DNA of 64,000 nucleotides from Chitinophaga sp. MM2321 (GTDB lineage: Bacteria > Bacteroidota > Bacteroidia > Chitinophagales > Chitinophagaceae): contig NZ_OZ035533.1 in NCBI RefSeq assembly GCF_964033635.1, positions 310,001 to 374,000 on the forward strand. Reading direction: 5' to 3'. The position numbers and the translations under genes are program-made. The notes under the pieces are model-generated. The model was not told where the DNA came from. It was given only the letters and a program-made list of their open reading frames with translations, and did no database searches. This document shows positions 27,740 to 36,698 of the stretch, one piece after another. Positions within the stretch are counted from its first letter, which is position 1, and each line of letters starts with the position of its first letter.

Positions 27740-29467
27740 ATGAACAGACGGAAAAGTTTACTCGTAGCTTTGCTGTGCGCCGCCTCAGGTAGCGTGATGG
27801 CTCAATCTGTGGAGGATGGATTGAAAGACCTGTATTATGGTAAGAATCTGTCCGCAAAACAGACTTTTGAGAAAGTGATTGCTGCGAAACCTACGGATGA
27901 CAAAGCTTATTACTACATGGGGATAGCACAACTCGCACTGGAAGATAATGCCGGCGCTGCCGCTACTTTCCAGAAGGGTTTACAGACCGTTCCTACCTCT
28001 GCTTTATTACAGGCAGCTATGGGAAGGATTGACCTGATCAAAGGTGATGCTGCTGCTGCCAAAACAAAATTTGAAGCTGCCAGCACCGCTACTGAAGGCC
28101 GTGATGGTGACGTGGCACGTGCTATTGCTGATGCCAATACAGAAGTAAAAGGTGGCGATCGCGCTTATGCACTCACCGTGATGGAGAAACTCCTGAACAA
28201 TGAAGGCCGTAAGAAAAAACAACAATACACTGCTACTGCAGCTGATTATATTGAGTTAGGCGATGCTTACCGCTACCTCGGTGGCGAAAATGGTGGTAAA
28301 GCTATTTCCACTTACGAAAAAGCACTCGAACTGGAACCAAATAACGCGGAAGCTGTGATGAAAGAAGGGCTGGTAAACTACAACGCCAGGCTGAAAGCTG
28401 AAGCGGTGGCTGACTGGACCAAGGCTACAAACCTGGACCCCAAATATGCACCTGCCTTCCACGAACTGTTCCTGTTTTACACCACACCTAAGAAAGACCA
28501 GTTGTCATGGGACAGAGCGGCTGATTACCTGGAAAAATACATGCAGGTAGCTGATCCGGCTGATAAACTGAAGAATGACTACTATTCTGCTTCTATCTCT
28601 TTCTTCAAGAAAGATTATGAAAATGCGATCACCAAAGGTAAAGCTGCTTTAGCAGGTGCTGATGAAGTTTATAAAGGCAAATTCAGCCGCCTGATAGGAG
28701 ATGCATACCTGCAGAAAGGCGATTCACTGGGTGCTAAACAGGTGATGGATGAATATGTAAAAAGTGTTGGTGAAAGCAAACTGGAACCACTGGATTATAA
28801 ATTGCTGAGTGAAATCTATGGCCGCGTTGTAGTGGCAGATTCCGCACAGGCAGCTATTAACGATTCCCTGGCTTCTATGTACCTGGAGAATTATGCTACT
28901 TCAGATACGACCAAAGATGCAGACACTTACCGTCTCGTAGCAGAATCTTTCAAGAAACTGCGTGACTACAAACGTTCTGCTGAATGGTATACCAAACTGG
29001 TGAACGATTTTGATGATAAAGCCAATACCGGCAAGATCCAGGATTATTTCTGGAAAGGTACCATGGAACTCTATGCACGTGATTACGATGCTGCTGATTC
29101 CACTTTTGGTTCTTTCGTAGCCAAATACCCTGAACAGGAAGCTTTTGGATTATATTGGAGAGGTCGTGCTAACATGGCGAAAGATTCTGACGCCAAATTA
29201 GGTCTCGCTGTTCCTTATTTCGAAAAGTTCTTTGAAGCAGGCGGTGCTGAAAAAATGAAACCTACCCAGTTAATGTACCCTTACCAGTACATGATGATCT
29301 ATTTCTATAACAAGGAAGATAAAGCGAATCTGCAGACTTATATTGATAAAGTACTGTCTATAGATCCGAATAATGCTACTGTTAAGCAGATCAAGGAAAA
29401 CCAGGATTCTACCAAGGCGGCGCCCGTGAGTGCTCCTAAGCCGAAACCCGGACAAAACAAGAAATAA
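27740..29467 (+). CDS. Exported tetratricopeptide-repeat protein
   Basis: 575 residues starting at ATG 27740 (an in-frame TTG two codons earlier is less likely). A signal peptide ends in VMA before QSVEDG. At least eight TPR-like helical pairs follow: clear examples are the unit with KAYYYMGIAQLALED near residue 50 and the one with KAISTYEKALELEPNNAEA near 190. The C-terminus is a Pro/Lys-rich tail. TPR proteins are scaffolds; this one is probably periplasmic and may partner the PstS-like lipoprotein 36 bases upstream. A good terminator at 29493 ends the unit. Confidence 0.88.
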   Translation: MNRRKSLLVALLCAASGSVMAQSVEDGLKDLYYGKNLSAKQTFEKVIAAKPTDDKAYYYMGIAQLALEDNAGAAATFQKGLQTVPTSALLQAAMGRIDLIKGDAAAAKTKFEAASTATEGRDGDVARAIADANTEVKGGDRAYALTVMEKLLNNEGRKKKQQYTATAADYIELGDAYRYLGGENGGKAISTYEKALELEPNNAEAVMKEGLVNYNARLKAEAVADWTKATNLDPKYAPAFHELFLFYTTPKKDQLSWDRAADYLEKYMQVADPADKLKNDYYSASISFFKKDYENAITKGKAALAGADEVYKGKFSRLIGDAYLQKGDSLGAKQVMDEYVKSVGESKLEPLDYKLLSEIYGRVVVADSAQAAINDSLASMYLENYATSDTTKDADTYRLVAESFKKLRDYKRSAEWYTKLVNDFDDKANTGKIQDYFWKGTMELYARDYDAADSTFGSFVAKYPEQEAFGLYWRGRANMAKDSDAKLGLAVPYFEKFFEAGGAEKMKPTQLMYPYQYMMIYFYNKEDKANLQTYIDKVLSIDPNNATVKQIKENQDSTKAAPVSAPKPKPGQNKK

Positions 29468-29492
29468 TCAATTGACTTTTGTTCAATAAAGT

Positions 29493-29521
29493 AAAACCCC
29501 CTGTACTTCAGGGGGTTTTTT
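29493..29521 (+). terminator. Rho-independent terminator after the TPR gene
   Basis: CCCCCTG and CAGGGGG form a 7-bp stem with loop TACTT, extended by an A run before and a T run after. It insulates the nuo operon from upstream transcription. Confidence 0.88.
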
Positions 29522-29566
29522 AGTTCCCGTTTGGCAAAAAAAGATAATATTTTAAATCCTAATAGA

Positions 29567-29597
29567 TTTGATATTTGGTTTACTTGCAGTATTTTTG
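29567..29597 (+). promoter_or_regulatory. Consensus Bacteroidota promoter of the nuo operon
   Basis: TTTG at 29567-29570, exactly 19 bases, then TATTTTTG at 29590-29597 is a full match to the -33/-7 consensus. The predicted transcript start is near 29604, and the nuoA ATG at 29630 follows after about 26 bases. The promoter lies inside a longer open frame, which shows the longer nuoA start cannot be used from this transcript. Confidence 0.75.
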
Positions 29598-29629
29598 CGC
29601 ATTCGGACAATGTTTTTATCGGGAAGCTT

Positions 29630-30025
29630 ATGTATACAGATACTGTATTTTTGTCAGCAACGACTACTCCTTTTAGCTATTTCCCTATAGTATTGCAATT
29701 AATTGCTGCTTTAGGTTTCGTGGGGATCACCATGCTAGCCACTCACTTTATGGGTCCCAAGCGTAAAACAAGCGATAAGCTGATTAATTTTGAAAGTGGG
29801 ATTGAGCAGAAAGGTAATGCCAGACAGCCCGTGGCAATCAAATATTTCCTGACTGCCATCCTTTTTGTGTTGTTTGACGTGGAAGTGATCTTTTTTTACC
29901 CATACGCTGTTAACTTTAAAGATTTGGGTTGGGAAGGTTTTATGGCTATGCTGATGTTTGTGGGCTTCTTTTTGTGTGGATTTATCTACATAACGAAGAA
30001 AGGAGCACTGAAGTGGGAAGACTAA
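29630..30025 (+). CDS. nuoA: NADH-quinone oxidoreductase subunit A
   Basis: A small membrane subunit of complex I with three helices and the conserved acidic FDVE in KYFLTAILFVLFDVEVIFF. I chose ATG 29630 (131 residues): the frame is open to 29531, but the consensus promoter at 29567-29597 lies within that extension. The extra residues are also polar and unlike the family. It is the first gene of the 14-gene operon. Confidence 0.92.
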   Translation: MYTDTVFLSATTTPFSYFPIVLQLIAALGFVGITMLATHFMGPKRKTSDKLINFESGIEQKGNARQPVAIKYFLTAILFVLFDVEVIFFYPYAVNFKDLGWEGFMAMLMFVGFFLCGFIYITKKGALKWED

Positions 30026-30049
30026 TCTTAAACTTTAAATCTTAATCAA

Positions 30050-30613
30050 ATGGCTCGTCCGGTTCAATATAATAATAAGGTGAAGATGGTGGAAATCCCT
30101 GAGGGATATTCCGGTGAAGGATTTTATGCCACCTCTTTTGATAAAGTGATAGGTTTGGCACGTAAAAATTCCATCTGGCCTTTGCCGTTTGCGACATCCT
30201 GCTGCGGTATTGAGTTTATGGCTACTATGGCGGCTACCTATGATATGGCACGTTTTGGCGCGGAACGTATGGCTTTTACGCCCCGCCAGTGTGACTTGCT
30301 CATGGTGATGGGTACTATTTCCAAGAAAATGGGCCCTATTGTACGCCAGGTATACCTGCAGATGGCTGAACCCCGCTGGGTAATGGCAGTAGGCGCCTGC
30401 GCCAGCAGTGGTGGTATCTTTGATACTTATTCCGTATTACAGGGTATCGACCAGGTAATACCGGTAGATGTATATGTGCCGGGATGCCCTCCCAGACCTG
30501 AAGGCATCATAGACGGCTTCATGAAGGTGCAGGACCTGGTAGGACAGGAAAGCCTCCGCCGCCGTAATTCAGACAGGTACAGAGAGCTGATGGAGTCCTA
30601 CGGTATCAAATAG
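30050..30613 (+). CDS. nuoB: NADH-quinone oxidoreductase subunit B
   Basis: Holds the terminal iron-sulfur cluster N2 that hands electrons to quinone. The four ligands are all present: the tandem pair C51-C52 in SCCGIEF, C117 in VGACASSGG and C146 in PGCPPRPEG. At 187 residues it is of normal length. It lies 24 bases after nuoA in the peripheral arm next to the membrane. Confidence 0.97.
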   Translation: MARPVQYNNKVKMVEIPEGYSGEGFYATSFDKVIGLARKNSIWPLPFATSCCGIEFMATMAATYDMARFGAERMAFTPRQCDLLMVMGTISKKMGPIVRQVYLQMAEPRWVMAVGACASSGGIFDTYSVLQGIDQVIPVDVYVPGCPPRPEGIIDGFMKVQDLVGQESLRRRNSDRYRELMESYGIK

Positions 30614-30661
30614 ATAGTGAGTGTGAATGGTAAATCGTAACAAGTAAATTTCAAATTGTTA

Positions 30662-31177
30662 ATGTCTTTAACAAACGAACGCATACAGCAACGCCTGACA
30701 GAGAAGTTTGGAGATGTGCTGACCGGTTTTGAAGAGCCGTTTGGGATGCTTACCCTGACTGCACAGAAAGATTATAACCTGAAAGTAATGCAATTCCTGT
30801 TTGACGACGAGGAGTTGCGTTTTCGTTTTCTGACAGATATCACTGCTGTGCATTATCCGGAAAGAAAAGACGAAGAACTGGCGGTAGTTTATCACCTGCA
30901 CAACCTGCAGGATAATGTTAGGCTGCGCCTGAAAGTATACGCACCCGTTGCAGCACCACAGGTATTTACAGCCACTATGCTGTATGCATCTGCCAACTGG
31001 ATGGAACGTGAAACATATGACTTTTACGGGATTGACTTTGTAGGTCATCCTAACCTGATTCGTATCCTGAACGTGGACGAAATGGATTATTTCCCCATGA
31101 GAAAGGAATTCCCGCTGGAAGACGCTATGCGTATAGACAAAGACGACGAGATGTTTGGTCGGGGCGGAAACATTTAA
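30662..31177 (+). CDS. nuoC: NADH-quinone oxidoreductase subunit C
   Basis: The 30-kDa-type subunit of the hydrophilic arm, 171 residues from ATG 30662 (a TTG two codons upstream is less likely). ERETYDFYGIDFVGHPNL and DYFPMRKEFPLE are the family signature near the C-terminus. It is separate from nuoD here, unlike the fused nuoCD of enterobacteria. It ends 13 bases before nuoD. Confidence 0.94.
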   Translation: MSLTNERIQQRLTEKFGDVLTGFEEPFGMLTLTAQKDYNLKVMQFLFDDEELRFRFLTDITAVHYPERKDEELAVVYHLHNLQDNVRLRLKVYAPVAAPQVFTATMLYASANWMERETYDFYGIDFVGHPNLIRILNVDEMDYFPMRKEFPLEDAMRIDKDDEMFGRGGNI

Positions 31178-31190
31178 TTCAACTTAGGAT

Positions 31191-32411
31191 ATGTTAGAGC
31201 AGAAACAACATATAAAGCTGCCGGAAGGCTCCATAGAAAAGACTACGACCACACTGAACCTGGGTCCTACCCACCCGGCTACACACGGCGTATTTCAGAA
31301 TATACTGGAAATAGATGGTGAAAGGATTGTCAGTGCTGTATCTACCGTAGGGTATATTCACCGTGCATTTGAAAAGATCGCGGAACGCCGTCCTTATTAC
31401 CAGGTTACACCACTTACAGACCGCCTTAATTACTGTTCGGCCCCTATCAATAATATCGGCTGGATACTCACCGTAGAGAAGCTGCTGGGCATTGAAATGC
31501 CTAAGCGGGTGGATTATCTGCGCGTGATCATCATGGAACTGGCGCGTATTGCAGATCACCTGATCTGTAGTTCGGTAATGGGGGTGGATACCGGTGCGTT
31601 AACAGGTTTCGTATACCTGATGACCTACCGTGAACTCATCTACGAAATTTACGAGGAAGTATGCGGCTCCCGTCTTACGACGAACATATGCCGTATCGGC
31701 GGTTTTGAAAGGAATTTCACACCGGCTGCCTTCCAGAAAATAGAACGTTTCCTGGCAGAATATCCTGCTGTACTGAGAGAATTTGAAACCCTCCTTACCC
31801 GCAACCGTATCTTTATGGAACGTACGCAGGGTGTAGGTGGTATCAGTGCGGAAAGGGCGCTCAGTTACGGCTTTACAGGTCCTAACCTGCGTGCTGCCGG
31901 CGTTGATTACGATGTACGTATAGCGAGTCCGTACTGCTCTTACGAGGACTTTGATTTCGCTGTTCCGGTAGGTACTACCGGCGATAGCTACGACCGTTAC
32001 CAGGTGCGCAACGCAGAAATGTGGGAAAGTCTCAGCATTATCCGTCAGGCGATGGATAAGTTGAAAGACCTGCCCGATGATGTGTATCATGCAGATGTAC
32101 CTGCCTATTATCTTCCGGATAAAGAGGATGTATATACGAAAATGGAAGCACTGATCTATCACTTTAAAATTGTGATGGGTGAGATAGAAATATTACCGGG
32201 AGAAATATACAATGCGGTGGAAGGCGCCAACGGTGAATTGGGTTTTTACCTGATCAGCGATGGTGGTAGGAGCCCTTACAGGCTGCACTTCCGTCGTCCC
32301 TGTTTTATCTACTATCAGGCCTATGCCGAGCTGTCACAGGGATCTATGTTGAGTGATGCTATTGTGTGCATGAGTAGTCTGAACCTGATTGCAGGTGAGC
32401 TGGATGCGTAA
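31191..32411 (+). CDS. nuoD: NADH-quinone oxidoreductase subunit D
   Basis: The 49-kDa-type subunit, which with NuoB forms the quinone-binding cavity. LGPTHPATHGVF near residue 26 contains the conserved quinone-site histidines; GYIHRAFEK and DRLNYCSAPINN follow, and the C-terminus has DGGRSPYRLHFRRPCF. The length of 406 residues is normal. The gene lies between nuoC and nuoE. Confidence 0.97.
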   Translation: MLEQKQHIKLPEGSIEKTTTTLNLGPTHPATHGVFQNILEIDGERIVSAVSTVGYIHRAFEKIAERRPYYQVTPLTDRLNYCSAPINNIGWILTVEKLLGIEMPKRVDYLRVIIMELARIADHLICSSVMGVDTGALTGFVYLMTYRELIYEIYEEVCGSRLTTNICRIGGFERNFTPAAFQKIERFLAEYPAVLREFETLLTRNRIFMERTQGVGGISAERALSYGFTGPNLRAAGVDYDVRIASPYCSYEDFDFAVPVGTTGDSYDRYQVRNAEMWESLSIIRQAMDKLKDLPDDVYHADVPAYYLPDKEDVYTKMEALIYHFKIVMGEIEILPGEIYNAVEGANGELGFYLISDGGRSPYRLHFRRPCFIYYQAYAELSQGSMLSDAIVCMSSLNLIAGELDA

Positions 32412-32452
32412 AAGCATACACGAATTTTTGAAGATTAAAGCTGATTAAAATA

Positions 32453-32950
32453 ATGGCTGTGGTTCAATTTTCTGAAGAGAAACTGAATAAAGTAAAAGAG
32501 ATCATTGCACGCTATCCGGAAGGAAGGCAGAAAAGTGCTTTGATACCGGTGTTGCATCTGGCGCAGGAAGCATTTGATGGATGGTTGAGTGCGGAAACGA
32601 TGGACTATGTTGCTTCTTTGCTGCAACTGCAGCCGATTGAAGTGTATGAAGTGGCAACTTTCTACAGCATGTTCAACCTGAAGCCTGTTGGCAAATACCT
32701 GTTTGAGGTATGTCAGACCGGCCCATGCATGGTGAATGGTTCCGACCAGATCATTGACTATATAAAGAGCAAGCTGGGTATCGGCGTAGGTGAAACTACC
32801 CCCGATGGCTTATTCACCCTTAAAACGGTAGAATGTCTCGGCGCCTGCGGATACGCACCCATGATGCAGTTAGGCAAGCATTTCCGTGAACACCTGACAC
32901 CTGCAAAGGTGGATGAGATCATCGCGGAATGCAAGGCTAAAGCAAATTGA
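32453..32950 (+). CDS. nuoE: NADH-quinone oxidoreductase subunit E
   Basis: The 24-kDa-type subunit with the off-path [2Fe-2S] cluster N1a. Its thioredoxin-like domain carries the four ligands C87, C92, C128 and C132, in VCQTGPC and ECLGACGYAP. The 165-residue length is usual. The gap before nuoF (32951-33040) contains a small hairpin, ATGGTG with CACCAT around GGTTAACC. Confidence 0.96.
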   Translation: MAVVQFSEEKLNKVKEIIARYPEGRQKSALIPVLHLAQEAFDGWLSAETMDYVASLLQLQPIEVYEVATFYSMFNLKPVGKYLFEVCQTGPCMVNGSDQIIDYIKSKLGIGVGETTPDGLFTLKTVECLGACGYAPMMQLGKHFREHLTPAKVDEIIAECKAKAN

Positions 32951-33040
32951 TACGGGTATACGCAAGGCATAAAAGATATATCACACAAATCTGTTGATGG
33001 TGCGTGGTTAACCAATCACCATTAAACCATAAGGAAGAAA

Positions 33041-34405
33041 ATGGGACGCAAATTACTGTTAGACAAAGCACATATAGAAGGTATCCGGTATTATGATACT
33101 TACCGGAGTAATGGCGGTTATGCGGCAGCGGAGAAGGCGCTGAAAAGCATAGGCCCCGAAGGCGTACTGGAAGAAGTGAAGAAGAGCGGCCTGAGAGGTC
33201 GTGGTGGTGCAGGTTTTCCTACCGGCCTGAAATGGAGCTTCATCGCAAAACCGGAAGGTGTGCCCCGTTATCTCGTTTGCAATGCGGATGAATCAGAACC
33301 CGGTACGTTTAAAGACCGCTACCTGATGGAATTTATTCCGCACCTGCTGATAGAAGGCCTGATCATCTCCAGCTTTGCATTGGGTGCTAACAGTGCGTAT
33401 ATCTATATCCGTGGTGAATATGCCTGGATTCCTGATATCCTGGAACAGGCCATCGCAGAAGCAAAGAACAAAGGCTGGCTTGGTAAAAATATTATGGGTA
33501 CCGGCTTTGACCTCGAAATATATGTACAGCGCGGCGCCGGCGCTTATATCTGCGGAGAAGAAACTGCCCTGATAGAATCGCTGGAAGGCAAACGCGGCAA
33601 TCCCCGTATCAAGCCGCCATTCCCGGCTGTGAAAGGATTATGGCAATGCCCTACCGTAGTAAACAACGTAGAAACCCTCGCTGCTGTGGTGCCTATCATC
33701 AACATCGGCGGCGACGAATATATTAAATACGGCACCGGCAAATCTACCGGTACCAAACTGATCTCGGCCTGCGGGAATATCAATAAACCCGGTGTTTATG
33801 AGATCGAAATGAACATCTCTGTAGAAGAATTTATTTATTCAGACGAATATTGCGGCGGTATCAAAAATGGTAAACGGCTGAAAGCCTGTATCCCTGGCGG
33901 ATCTTCTGTACCAGTGCTACCGGCTAACCTGCTGTTGAAAACTGCCAAAGGAGAAACCCGCATGATGACCTACGAAAGCCTCAACGATGGTGGTTTTGCC
34001 ACCGGTTCCATGTTGGGTTCCGGCGGATTTATTGTGATGGATGAAGACCAGTGTATTGTTCGTAATACGCTTACTTTTGCCCGCTTCTACCACCACGAAA
34101 GCTGCGGACAGTGCAGCCCTTGCCGGGAAGGTACCGGCTGGATGAAGAAAGTACTGAACAATATTGAGTATGGTAAAGGGAAAATGAGTGATATAGACCT
34201 GTTGTGGGATATTCAACGGAAGATAGAAGGCAACACCATCTGCCCGCTCGGCGACGCCGCCGCATGGCCGGTAGCTGCTGCTATCCGTCATTTCCGGGAT
34301 GAATTTGAATGGCATGTGAAAAACCCGGATGAAGCGATCACCCGCAACTTTGGCCTGGCACATTATGCTGACCCGCTGCCGGTACCGGAAGCCGCAGCTA
34401 TATAA
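33041..34405 (+). CDS. nuoF: NADH-quinone oxidoreductase subunit F
   Basis: The 51-kDa-type subunit that binds NADH and FMN and holds cluster N3. GRGGAGFPTGLKW near residue 64 is the FMN/NADH glycine-rich loop; CGEETALIESLEGKRG follows near 170. The N3 ligands are C355, C358 and C361 in SCGQCSPCREG plus C401 in TICPLGD. The length of 454 residues is normal. It is the electron entry point, so the enzyme is expected to use NADH directly. Confidence 0.97.
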   Translation: MGRKLLLDKAHIEGIRYYDTYRSNGGYAAAEKALKSIGPEGVLEEVKKSGLRGRGGAGFPTGLKWSFIAKPEGVPRYLVCNADESEPGTFKDRYLMEFIPHLLIEGLIISSFALGANSAYIYIRGEYAWIPDILEQAIAEAKNKGWLGKNIMGTGFDLEIYVQRGAGAYICGEETALIESLEGKRGNPRIKPPFPAVKGLWQCPTVVNNVETLAAVVPIINIGGDEYIKYGTGKSTGTKLISACGNINKPGVYEIEMNISVEEFIYSDEYCGGIKNGKRLKACIPGGSSVPVLPANLLLKTAKGETRMMTYESLNDGGFATGSMLGSGGFIVMDEDQCIVRNTLTFARFYHHESCGQCSPCREGTGWMKKVLNNIEYGKGKMSDIDLLWDIQRKIEGNTICPLGDAAAWPVAAAIRHFRDEFEWHVKNPDEAITRNFGLAHYADPLPVPEAAAI

Positions 34406-34482
34406 CGGTCATACATATACTGAACAAGGAATCAATATATAAATAAACGTTGCTCCCTGAAAAGAGCAAAAAAGATATTAAG

Positions 34483-35580
34483 ATGGCGGAGGAAAAGAAA
34501 TTATTTAAGGTTAAGATCGATAACATCTCCGTAGAGGTCGAACCTGGTACTACTATACTGAATGCGGCCCGGAAGATTGGTGGGGACATTGTGCCGCCGG
34601 CTATGTGCTACTATTCCAAGTTGCAGGGTAGCGGTGGTAAATGCCGTACCTGCCTGGTAAAAGTATCCAAAGGCTCCGAAGCTGATCCACGTCCCATGCC
34701 TAAACTGGTGGCCAGCTGCCGTACTACCGTGATGGATGGTATGGAAGTAGCCAACATCACTTCTCCGGAAGTACAGGAGGCCCGTAAGGGTGTAGTGGAA
34801 TTCCTGCTGCTGAATCATCCGCTGGACTGCCCCGTATGCGACCAGGCCGGCGAATGCCACCTCCAGGATCTGAGCTACGAACACGGTGCAGACAGCACCC
34901 GCTATGAATTTAAACGCCGAACTTTTGAAAAAATCGATATAGGAGATAAGATCAAATTGCACATGACGCGCTGCATCCTTTGCTACCGTTGTGTGTACAC
35001 CGCTGATCAGCTCACCAATAAACGTGAACACGGTATACTGGGCCGCGGAGACGCTTCCGAAATCAGTACCTACATTCAGCAATCACTCGACAACGACTTT
35101 ATCGGTAATGTTATTGATGTTTGTCCCGTAGGCGCCCTGACAGACCAGACCTTCCGTTTCAAAAACAGGGTATGGTTCCTCAAACCAATGGATGCACACC
35201 GCGACTGTGAGAACGAAAAATGCTGCGGTAAAACAGTGGTGTGGATGCGGGGTAATGAAGTATTCCGCGTAACTGCCCGCAAGGATCAATATGGTGAAGT
35301 GGAAGATTTTATCTGTGATACCTGCCGCTTTGATAAAAAAGAAGCGAAAGACTGGATCATTGAAGGCCCACGCAAAATTAGCCGTCACAGTGTTATTTCT
35401 CAGGGACATTATGTGAATACCGTAACGCCGAAAGATGCGCTGGTGGAAGTAATGAGTGGAAGACAGCCTAAACTGCTGTTCGACATTCACTCCACAAGTG
35501 AAGTAAACAGACCCGATATAGATTTGTCAAAGATCGATGGTCCGGCTCACTCGGATGACTTTAATCACAGTAATTCGTAA
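34483..35580 (+). CDS. nuoG: NADH-quinone oxidoreductase subunit G, short form
   Basis: Iron-sulfur subunit of the peripheral arm. It has the [2Fe-2S] N1b ligands C42, C54, C57 and C79, the N5 ligands H112, C116, C119 and C125 in HPLDCPVCDQAGEC, and N4 cysteines in CILCYRC with a later CPVGAL. A further CENEKCCG plus CDTC set resembles the start of the molybdopterin-type domain. The protein then stops at 365 residues, about half the length of the enterobacterial or Thermus subunit; the large C-terminal domain is absent. Short NuoG is known, from memory, in other Bacteroidota. The start is ATG 34483, not the TTG 33 bases upstream. The stop falls in a tandem repeat. Confidence 0.93.
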   Translation: MAEEKKLFKVKIDNISVEVEPGTTILNAARKIGGDIVPPAMCYYSKLQGSGGKCRTCLVKVSKGSEADPRPMPKLVASCRTTVMDGMEVANITSPEVQEARKGVVEFLLLNHPLDCPVCDQAGECHLQDLSYEHGADSTRYEFKRRTFEKIDIGDKIKLHMTRCILCYRCVYTADQLTNKREHGILGRGDASEISTYIQQSLDNDFIGNVIDVCPVGALTDQTFRFKNRVWFLKPMDAHRDCENEKCCGKTVVWMRGNEVFRVTARKDQYGEVEDFICDTCRFDKKEAKDWIIEGPRKISRHSVISQGHYVNTVTPKDALVEVMSGRQPKLLFDIHSTSEVNRPDIDLSKIDGPAHSDDFNHSNS

Positions 35581-35598
35581 TTCGTAATTCGTAATTGG
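35571..35598. repeat. Four tandem 7-base units across the nuoG stop codon
   Basis: TAATTCG is repeated three times (35571-35591) and a fourth unit, TAATTGG, has one change. The nuoG stop TAA lies in the second unit and the nuoH ATG is 2 bases after the last. Changes in copy number would leave the nuoG ending and the nuoG-nuoH spacing variable. Confidence 0.85.
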
Positions 35599-35600
35599 AA

Positions 35601-36644
35601 ATGACGTTATTAAGCATAGACTGGTTGTTCATTATTGAAAAAGTACTGTTGATATCAGTAGTATTGGTGCTGTCGCTGGTAGTGGCCATGTATTCTACCT
35701 GGGGAGAAAGAAAGGTGGCGGCCTGGATCCAGGATCGTTTGGGTCCCAACCGTGCAGGCCCCATAGGTTTGTTGCAGCCGCTGGCAGATGGTGGTAAGCT
35801 CTTCTTCAAAGAAGAAATTATTCCGACCAACTCTAACGGTTTCCTCTTTATCCTCGGGCCTTCTATTGCCATGCTGGTGGCTTGTATGACCAGTGCCGTT
35901 ATTCCCTGGGGTGATACCCTCACCATTGGTGGCCGCACCGTTTCCCTGCAGGTCGCAGATGTAAACATCGGCATCCTGTTCATCTTTGCGGTAGTGAGTA
36001 TGGGCGTGTATGGTATTATGATAGGCGGCTGGGCTTCCAACAATAAATATTCCCTGCTGGCTTCTGTACGCGCGGCTTCCCAGATCATCTCTTACGAATT
36101 GCCGATGGGGCTTGCCCTGATCGCATTGCTGATGCTCACAGGTACCCTGAGTCTGAAAGAAATCGTGGAACAGCAACGCCATAGCTTGTGGAACGTCGTG
36201 TATCAGCCACTGGGCTTCTTTATCTTCCTGGTTTGTGCTTTTGCAGAATGTAACCGGGCGCCTTTTGATCTGCCGGAGGCAGAAAATGAATTAAATGGTG
36301 GTTATCACCTGGAATATTCTTCCATGAAACTGGGCTTTTTCCTTTTTGCAGAATATATCAATATGTTCATCAGTTCCGCACTGATTGCTACCATGTACTT
36401 CGGCGGCTATGCCTTCCCGTTTATGGACAGTCTGGGATTGAGTCCGAACATGCTGACAATACTGGGTTTCCTGGCGTTGTTTATTAAAACACTCTTGTTT
36501 ATATTCTTCTTTATGTGGGTGCGTTGGACCGTTCCGAGATTCCGTTATGATCAGCTGATGCGTTTGGGTTGGAAGATCCTGATTCCTTTGGCGCTGGCCA
36601 ATATGCTGATTACCGGAGCAGTGGTACTGATGCGTCAACACTAA
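35601..36644 (+). CDS. nuoH: NADH-quinone oxidoreductase subunit H
   Basis: The membrane subunit that joins the quinone site to the proton-pumping arm. Eight helices and the conserved WGERKVAAWIQDRLGPNR (about 30-47) and EYSSMKLGFFLFAEY are present, with the acidic loop CNRAPFDLPEAENEL. It starts at ATG 35601 (347 residues); an in-frame TTG two codons upstream would begin inside the tandem repeat. Confidence 0.96.
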   Translation: MTLLSIDWLFIIEKVLLISVVLVLSLVVAMYSTWGERKVAAWIQDRLGPNRAGPIGLLQPLADGGKLFFKEEIIPTNSNGFLFILGPSIAMLVACMTSAVIPWGDTLTIGGRTVSLQVADVNIGILFIFAVVSMGVYGIMIGGWASNNKYSLLASVRAASQIISYELPMGLALIALLMLTGTLSLKEIVEQQRHSLWNVVYQPLGFFIFLVCAFAECNRAPFDLPEAENELNGGYHLEYSSMKLGFFLFAEYINMFISSALIATMYFGGYAFPFMDSLGLSPNMLTILGFLALFIKTLLFIFFFMWVRWTVPRFRYDQLMRLGWKILIPLALANMLITGAVVLMRQH

Positions 36645-36698
36645 TTAATTGTTTACCTGATACACACTGAAAAGTGTGGTCTATATAAAGCATTTACT

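Noticed and set aside
29531..29629. 33-residue N-terminal extension of NuoA
   Set aside because: It contains the nuo promoter and lacks family features.
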